DNA from: Ornithoclostridium sp944380285
GTDB lineage: Bacteria > Bacillota > Clostridia > Christensenellales > UBA3700
Length of the DNA: 64,000 nucleotides
Direction of reading: 5' to 3'
Assembly: GCA_963931165.1 (NCBI GenBank)
Contig: OZ006985.1
Location: 434,001-498,000, forward strand
A program made the translations under genes and the position numbers. The notes beneath the pieces were generated by a model. That model saw only the letters and a list, made by a program, of their open reading frames with translations. It did not search any database and was not told the origin of the DNA. Of the stretch, positions 59,780 through 64,000 are shown in pieces (position 1 is the first letter of the stretch; the number at the start of each line of letters is the position of its first letter).

Positions 59780-59870
59780 GTAGCATCCATACGAAATTAC
59801 ATCGTCAAGTTAAAATAAATTTGCTACACTAACCGCCCTTCGGGGCTGTCGCCCACGGGGCGACTTTTTT
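59780..59870 (+). ncRNA. tracrRNA
   Basis: The 5' part AGCATCCATACGAAATTACA-TCG (from 59782) is nearly identical to the plus-strand repeat and therefore pairs with the minus-strand crRNA; TCAAGTTAAAAT (59804-59815) is the bulge and lower stem typical of type II-A tracrRNA. Then CCC-TTCG-GGG (about 59836-59845) and the terminator GTCGCCC-ACG-GGGCGAC plus T6 (59848-59870). About 91 nt. It lies divergently upstream of cas9. Confidence 0.9.
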
Positions 59871-60110
59871 ATTTTGATCTTTTGACGAACATTTTGCCAA
59901 TTACCCTATCAACCTAACTTCATGTTTTATTATATCATAAAAGTTTAGACGCGAAAAGAGATTCCCCCAAAAAATTTTTCAATAGACGGCTTATGCCCCG
60001 CACGCGGTACAAACCCTGCCTTTTCGAGGTCTGTTTTGGCAGTATTATAAACATCGATTATTGCAATCTTCTTCGATAACGCCCCTGCGATCCGTTGTTC
60101 GCCGCCGCCC
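59871..60110. other. intergenic region with a possible cas9 promoter
   Basis: A minus-strand TATAAT (59934-59929) with a weak TTTTCG -35 (59957-59952) could drive cas9 with a leader antisense to the tracrRNA. No gene is supported in this stretch. Confidence 0.4.
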
Positions 60111-60467
60111 TCAACCCTTTTTGCCGTCGTCCGCGAGCGCGGCGATCAGGTGTTCGACGGCTCGTTTTTGTCTTGCAGTCAATTGCGAAAACGCCTGCAA
60201 CAAGAGCTGCTCGTCTTCGGAGAGGTCGCGGAAATAGGGCACGAGCCTGATCTGTTCGTCGACGAGCCCGAGCAAAAAGTCGGCGGAGGTATCGAAGACG
60301 CGCGCAAGCGCAACGACCGCTTCGCCCGACGGGGTGCGCGTACCGCTCTCCCATTGCGAGACCGTCGCCTGCGACACGCCGACGCGCTCGGCAAGCTGCG
60401 CCTGCGTCAAGCCGTCCTCCTCACGCAGAGCCATGATCCTGTTTCCTATCTTCAACAACTCGTCCAT
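60111..60467 (-). CDS. XRE-family transcriptional regulator
   Basis: 118 residues. An HTH of the XRE (Cro/C1) type spans about 5-60: IGNRIMALREEDGLTQAQLAERVGVSQATVSQWESGTRTPS. The C-terminal part (ADFLLGLVDEQIRL...LTARQKRAVEHLIAAL) is helical, as in SinR- or Xre-like repressors. I start at the ATG at 60467, six bases after a -10; the longer upstream frame is not supported. Its target is unknown; it is divergent from spo0A. Confidence 0.85.
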   Translation of the reverse strand: MDELLKIGNRIMALREEDGLTQAQLAERVGVSQATVSQWESGTRTPSGEAVVALARVFDTSADFLLGLVDEQIRLVPYFRDLSEDEQLLLQAFSQLTARQKRAVEHLIAALADDGKKG

Positions 60468-60473
60468 GGCGAC

Positions 60474-60503
60474 ATTATAACATCCGTCAAGCGTCGGTTG
60501 CAA
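60474..60503 (-). promoter_or_regulatory. promoter of the XRE gene, leaderless
   Basis: Minus strand TTGCAA (60503-60498), 18 bp, TATAAT (60479-60474), six bases, ATG. Confidence 0.65.
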
Positions 60504-60643
60504 ATAATTTTGATATATTTTTATTACAAAAATAATATACAGGTCAAAATTCGTTGAATTTGCTCGATTTGGGGCGTCTGTTTTCTTTTTCGAAGGCGGC
60601 TTTTGCAATAAAATGTTAATCGAAAGCAAAAAGGAGGCATTTT

Positions 60644-61426
60644 ATGCAAAACATCAAACTTCTGATCGTCGACGACGAGCAAGATGTCCGACAAAAACTC
60701 GCCGATTCGTTTTCGGCGATCGATGACTTCGAGGTCGTCGCGTGCGCGAAGGACGGGCTTGACGCGATCGCCAAAGCGGAGACGCTGCTCCCCGACGCGA
60801 TAGTGCTCGATTTGGTCATGCCCTATCTTGACGGATTCGGCGTGCTTGCCAATCTCGACTTTACCAAATTCAAAAAGAGACCGACGATAGTCGTCGCGTC
60901 GAACTTGCGCGGCGAGCTGTTTCTCAACAAGGCGTTTTCGGCGGGCGCGGACTATTATATGTTGAAGCCGGTCGACGCGCCGGCGCTTGCGCAGGTATTG
61001 CGCGAACTGTGCCGCCCCAACACCGTCAAGGCGGCGATGCCGGAAACCGCGGCGGAGCTGACGTCGCGGCGGAACAAGCGGACTCTTGACGAAAAACTTG
61101 CCAACATCTTCATTTCCGTGGGGATCCCGGCGCACATAAAGGGCTATCAATTTTTACGCGAGAGCATAAAACTTGCCATCCGCGACCCCGAGCTGGTCAA
61201 CGGCATAACCAAAAAACTTTACCCGTCCGTCGCGGAAGTTTTTCACACTTCTCCGTCAAAGGTGGAGCGGGCGATCAGGCACGCGATCGAGGTCGCGTGG
61301 AACAGGGGCAAGATCGAGAACATCAACAACGTCTTCGGCATCAAGATCTATTCCGCCAACGACAAACCGACCAACGGCGAGTTCATCGCGCTTCTGGCAG
61401 ACAAGATGATGATGGAGTGCGTTTGA
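60644..61426 (+). CDS. spo0A: stage 0 sporulation response regulator Spo0A
   Basis: 260 residues. The receiver domain (about 4-120) has the acidic pair in IVDDEQD, the phospho-acceptor Asp in DAIVLDLVMP and the Lys in YYMLKPVDAP. The Spo0A DNA-binding domain (about 150-260) has GIPAHIKGYQFLRESIKLAI and SPSKVERAIRHAIEVAWNRGKIENIN. It is the master regulator of entry to sporulation. AAAGGAGG precedes the ATG. The usual upstream neighbour spoIVB is absent here; an XRE gene is divergent. Confidence 0.96.
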   Translation: MQNIKLLIVDDEQDVRQKLADSFSAIDDFEVVACAKDGLDAIAKAETLLPDAIVLDLVMPYLDGFGVLANLDFTKFKKRPTIVVASNLRGELFLNKAFSAGADYYMLKPVDAPALAQVLRELCRPNTVKAAMPETAAELTSRRNKRTLDEKLANIFISVGIPAHIKGYQFLRESIKLAIRDPELVNGITKKLYPSVAEVFHTSPSKVERAIRHAIEVAWNRGKIENINNVFGIKIYSANDKPTNGEFIALLADKMMMECV

Positions 61427-61525
61427 CAAGACTTTTTCCTTCTCTCTCATATGCTCGAAAAGGCGGGCGAAAACTCTCTCCTTCGTCCGCCTTTTCGAGC
61501 GATTATCGACACGGGCGCCTAAATT

Positions 61526-61828
61526 TTACTGCTGTTTTCTTCCCGACATCTTTCGCATCGTCTTGACGGGATGAAGCAGCATATGCGGCAAATTCGCGAG
61601 CATCACCGCCTTCATCTTGCATCGCATTGCGGGAGAATAGCAGCTGTGTTTGCACTTGCCGCACGCCGGTTTGCAGTCGCCGTACGGGCAGCGCATCCTG
61701 TGCGCCGCGACATACTCAAACGTCGCCCGACACTCGGGGCAAAGCCCGTCTTTCACCTTGTGCTTTTTGCGACAATAGCGCGCGATCATCTCGCACGAGC
61801 GCGCTATGTCATCTTCGGCTTTTGTCAT
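61526..61828 (-). CDS. Cys-rich 'nitrous oxide-stimulated promoter' family protein (copy 2)
   Basis: 100 residues. Motifs parallel to copy 1 at 9806: ARYCRKKHKVKDGLCPECRATFEYV, MRCPYGDCKPACGKCKHSCYSPAMR. I take the start as MTKAEDDIARSCE at 61828, one base after the lipoprotein stop. It is the second gene of an operon whose upstream region has the same GTTAGC-N4-GCTAAC operator as copy 1. Confidence 0.78.
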   Translation of the reverse strand: MTKAEDDIARSCEMIARYCRKKHKVKDGLCPECRATFEYVAAHRMRCPYGDCKPACGKCKHSCYSPAMRCKMKAVMLANLPHMLLHPVKTMRKMSGRKQQ

Positions 61829-61829
61829 A

Positions 61830-62339
61830 TCAAGCGACCAATTTCGCCTGTGACAGATCGAGCTTGATCCCAAAGTTGGTGTCGCGCTTCATCACCATGC
61901 TCGCAAACAGCCTGACAGCGATCTCGCCGTCCAAGGCGCCCCGCGAAACTTCGAATTCGTACCCGTCGTAACCGAACTCATTCACCGATGCGCCGGTGAT
62001 CTCGACTTCATCTTCGACCAACCTCACATTGTCCATCACGGACGGATCGACGACAAAGATCGCCAATTTGAAGCCGTCCTCGCTCTTGGTGACCTTGACC
62101 GTCGACACGCAATACTTCTCCACCATCGACTTGCCCATGACCGACTCGGAGATCACCTCGTAGGGCACGAGATACTCCCCTCTTTCGTAGTCGTCGATGT
62201 CATAGATCTCGTTCAATTTTCTGCCGTCGACGGAATAGCCCTCGGGCGGTTCGATCGTGTCGTCGACGCACGCCGCCATCGCGAACACGCAGCTCAACGC
62301 GACGATCACCGCGATCGTGGCGCTCAACAATTTTTTCAT
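61830..62339 (-). CDS. lipoprotein of unknown function
   Basis: 169 residues. Signal with lipobox AMAAC (Cys about 24), then a mixed alpha/beta domain (YCVSTVKVTKSEDGFKLAIFVVD, VEITGASVNEFGYDGYEFEVSRGAL). I do not recognise a family. GGAGG stands before the ATG. It is coupled to the Cys-rich protein and shares the operator with the ABC/ECF operon, so a role in metal or siderophore binding is possible but unproven. Confidence 0.65.
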   Translation of the reverse strand: MKKLLSATIAVIVALSCVFAMAACVDDTIEPPEGYSVDGRKLNEIYDIDDYERGEYLVPYEVISESVMGKSMVEKYCVSTVKVTKSEDGFKLAIFVVDPSVMDNVRLVEDEVEITGASVNEFGYDGYEFEVSRGALDGEIAVRLFASMVMKRDTNFGIKLDLSQAKLVA

Positions 62340-62368
62340 AGCGATATCCTCCTTTGTTGACTACGCCA

Positions 62369-62374
62369 ATTATA
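62369..62374 (-). promoter_or_regulatory. -10 element of the lipoprotein operon
   Basis: Minus strand TATAAT; the -35 region AAGAGA is weak. The operator at 62401-62416 lies just upstream of the -35, a position suited to activation, unlike at 10.2 kb. Confidence 0.6.
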
Positions 62375-62400
62375 GCGGATATCGTGCGGCGTCTCTTTGA

Positions 62401-62416
62401 GTTAGCCATTGCTAAC
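62401..62416. promoter_or_regulatory. third palindromic operator, GTTAGC-N4-GCTAAC
   Basis: GTTAGCCATTGCTAAC is a perfect 6-4-6 palindrome matching the two operators at 10206-10242. It lies between the divergent lipoprotein and SIS promoters; a half site GTTAG is at 62467-62471. Confidence 0.8.
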
Positions 62417-62462
62417 CATAAGAAAACCGACATTTGCACCTTGCGTCGGTCGGTAATTTCTC

Positions 62463-62491
62463 TTGCGTTAGTCTTTGCTTTGGGGTATAAT
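62463..62491 (+). promoter_or_regulatory. promoter of the SIS-domain gene
   Basis: TTGCGT (62463-62468), 17 bp, TATAAT (62486-62491); the leader contains CGAGGTG before the ATG. Confidence 0.7.
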
Positions 62492-62540
62492 ATAGGCGTC
62501 GGGAACATATATTTGCCCGAACAAATCATCGAGGTGCAAC

Positions 62541-63581
62541 ATGACCGAAAAAATCACTATGATGCAGCAGGAGATCTTCTCCGAGCCCGAGGTGCTCAAG
62601 CGCACCGCCAAGGCGTGCCGCGCAATGCAAGGCAAGATCCGCGAGGAGTTCGCGAAGCGCAATATCACCAAGATCATCACGATGTCGAGAGGTTCGTCCG
62701 ACAATGCGTCGACGGTCTTCTCGTTCGTTTGCCCGCTCTATTCGGGCAAACTTGTGGGCAAATATCATCCGTCTTTGACGACGGTCTACGGCGCAGACGT
62801 CGACCTGTCCTCGACCTGCATGGTCATCGTCAGCCAAAGCGGCATGTCCAAGGACACTGTCGCGGTGATGGAGGACGCTAAAGCGCGCGGCGCGTTGACG
62901 ATCGGCGTCACCAACGACGAGAACAGCACCGTCGCCAAGGGCTGCGACATCCACCTCTTCCTCGATGTCGACGAAGAGAAGTCGGTCGCAGCGACCAAGA
63001 CCTACATCGCCGAGATCATCGCGCTCTATCTGTTGACCGAGTGCGTCGGCAAAGAGGTCGACATGTGCGTCGACAAGATCATCGCCAAGATCCCGTCCGT
63101 GCTGGCTCTCAACGACGACATCGCCGCCGTCGCGAAGGAATTGCACGAGCGCAACAACTTCATCATCCTCTCGCGCGGCACGATGCTGGGTTCGGGCGAC
63201 GAGTGCTCGCTCAAATTGACCGAGTGCTGCTACATCTTCAACCGCTCCTACTCTGCCGCCAACTTCATGCACGGACCGCTGTCCCTGCTCGCCGAGGGCG
63301 CCAACGTCATCATGTTCGCTCCGGACGGCAAGTTCAACGACGAGTTCATCTCGATGGCAAAGCGCATCCGCGAAGCCGGGGCGGATCTGACCGCGTTCAC
63401 CGACATTCCCGAGATTGAGGGGCTTGCCAATCGCTCGATCAAGATGCCGCACGGTTGCGACAAGTGCGCGCCCGTCCTCTACGGCGTCGCCGCGTCGCTG
63501 CTCGCACTCAACATCGGCAAGGCAAAAGGGCTCAACGTCGACGCGCCGCGCAATCTCAAGAAGGTGACGGTGACGCTGTAA
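62541..63581 (+). CDS. SIS-domain sugar isomerase/deaminase (GlmS isomerase-domain-like, NagB-II/AgaS type)
   Basis: 346 residues with two SIS domains. MMQQEIFSEPEVLKR near the start, MSRGSSDNAS and VSQSGMSKDTV bind sugar phosphate in the first domain; ILSRGTMLGSGDECSLKLTE begins the second; the end DAPRNLKKVTVTL is the GlmS-type C-terminus. It lacks the glutamine amidotransferase domain of GlmS, so a deaminase or isomerase of glucosamine 6-phosphate type is likely. With NahK and GalE it suggests amino-sugar use. Confidence 0.85.
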   Translation: MTEKITMMQQEIFSEPEVLKRTAKACRAMQGKIREEFAKRNITKIITMSRGSSDNASTVFSFVCPLYSGKLVGKYHPSLTTVYGADVDLSSTCMVIVSQSGMSKDTVAVMEDAKARGALTIGVTNDENSTVAKGCDIHLFLDVDEEKSVAATKTYIAEIIALYLLTECVGKEVDMCVDKIIAKIPSVLALNDDIAAVAKELHERNNFIILSRGTMLGSGDECSLKLTECCYIFNRSYSAANFMHGPLSLLAEGANVIMFAPDGKFNDEFISMAKRIREAGADLTAFTDIPEIEGLANRSIKMPHGCDKCAPVLYGVAASLLALNIGKAKGLNVDAPRNLKKVTVTL

Positions 63582-63590
63582 CTTTGCTCT

Positions 63591-63820
63591 TTGAGGGGGC
63601 ACCATTTCGCTTATCGCTCAAATCAACGCCGTCTGCAAGCAACCCGCTTGCAGACGGTATTTTCATATGAGCGGCGAAATGGTTCCCCCTCAATACTCCC
63701 CCTCCGACAGGGGACTTGTTCGCTCCGCTCACGCCCCTGCAAGGTGAAGTCCCCGAAGAGCGCGGTCATTCGGGGACTTCGTTATTGTATCTCGCCCAAG
63801 CGCGGTTGGGCGAGATAGAT
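63591..63820. repeat. cluster of palindromes after the SIS gene
   Basis: An outer inverted repeat TTGAGGGGGCACCATTTCGC (63591-63610) / GCGAAATGGTTCCCCCTCAA (63674-63693) encloses a perfect 12-bp stem CCGTCTGCAAGC (63629-63640) / GCTTGCAGACGG (63646-63657). Two more hairpins follow: AAGTCCCCGAA/TTCGGGGACTT (about 63750-63781) and TCTCGCCCAA/TTGGGCGAGA (about 63790-63817). A miniature element or a compound terminator; the TTTTC after the inner stem could terminate SIS transcription. Confidence 0.6.
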
Positions 63821-64000
63821 GCTTATCTCATATCTGAGTTTGTTAAGAACCGATTGGTTTAACAGAACCGCGCGGTTTCGCGCGACGCTGAATCGCAAAT
63901 TTATACGCTTTGAGGAAGTTTTTTCTTTGCTCTATAATACGGATTCTTGGCAACCCAAAAAATTAACGCTTCGAATCAATCCGCGCGCGTTTGCATTGCA
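63821..64000. other. intergenic region with a rightward promoter
   Basis: TTGAGG (63910-63915), 17 bp, TATAAT (63933-63938) points out of the window, so a gene or RNA probably starts beyond 64000. No coding frame is supported here. Confidence 0.5.

Noticed and set aside
62200..62529. Minus-strand frame across the divergent promoter region
   Set aside because: It covers two promoters and an operator; no coding character.

Overview
The window looks like a chromosomal segment of an anaerobic, spore-lineage Bacillota (Clostridia-like). The evidence is a full Spo0A, a Veg protein, a CdaA diadenylate cyclase, the clostridial glpK/DUF1667/FAD-oxidoreductase/GlpA operon, and a type II-A CRISPR-Cas9 locus with Csn2. 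Core genes are GC-rich and the accessory parts are visibly AT-richer. An uncultured gut Clostridia lineage is my inference; nothing here fixes the genus.

Layout. 1-3.5 kb: the N-terminal part of a GH27 alpha-galactosidase, enolase, a CwlD-like amidase, a cluster of DnaA-box-like sites and a ferritin-like protein. 3.6-10.3 kb: one six-gene operon (small Cys-rich protein, two exporter-fold ABC half-transporters, ECF S, T and fused double ATPase) behind two palindromic operators. The same operator recurs at 62.4 kb beside a paralogue of the first gene. 10.4-28 kb: lipoproteins, ung, PHP phosphatase, RsmF, a CapD-type epimerase/dehydratase, galE, an N-acetylhexosamine kinase, veg, a DEAD-box helicase, an SDR, an acyltransferase-like protein, a beta-helix protein and aspartate kinase. 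28-40 kb: cdaA-DUF1015-lysC, the glp operon, an SH3-like surface protein and leuCDB.

40-60 kb is an accessory and defence region. It holds a two-gene restriction-modification system, tRNA-Ala, a TIR plus membrane-protein pair on an AT-rich cassette, a Cys-rich LRR lipoprotein, tRNA-Ser, a candidate small RNA, a Spo0A-like paralogue, and a complete type II-A CRISPR system (23 repeats, csn2, cas2, cas1, cas9, divergent tracrRNA). The most unusual structure is a family of 190-230 bp elements placed directly after the two tRNA genes. Each carries a direct copy of the host tRNA 3' end, an inverted copy of it, and a shared core. The TIR cassette lies between two such modules. 60-64 kb returns to core genes: an XRE regulator, spo0A, a lipoprotein with a second Cys-rich protein, a SIS-domain sugar isomerase, and a hairpin-rich noncoding end.

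A second theme is translation. At least eight genes have a good -35/-10 promoter whose predicted start site falls on or within a base or two of the start codon, so they are probably leaderless; many others carry strong Shine-Dalgarno sites. All statements come from reading by eye; no alignment or folding program was run.
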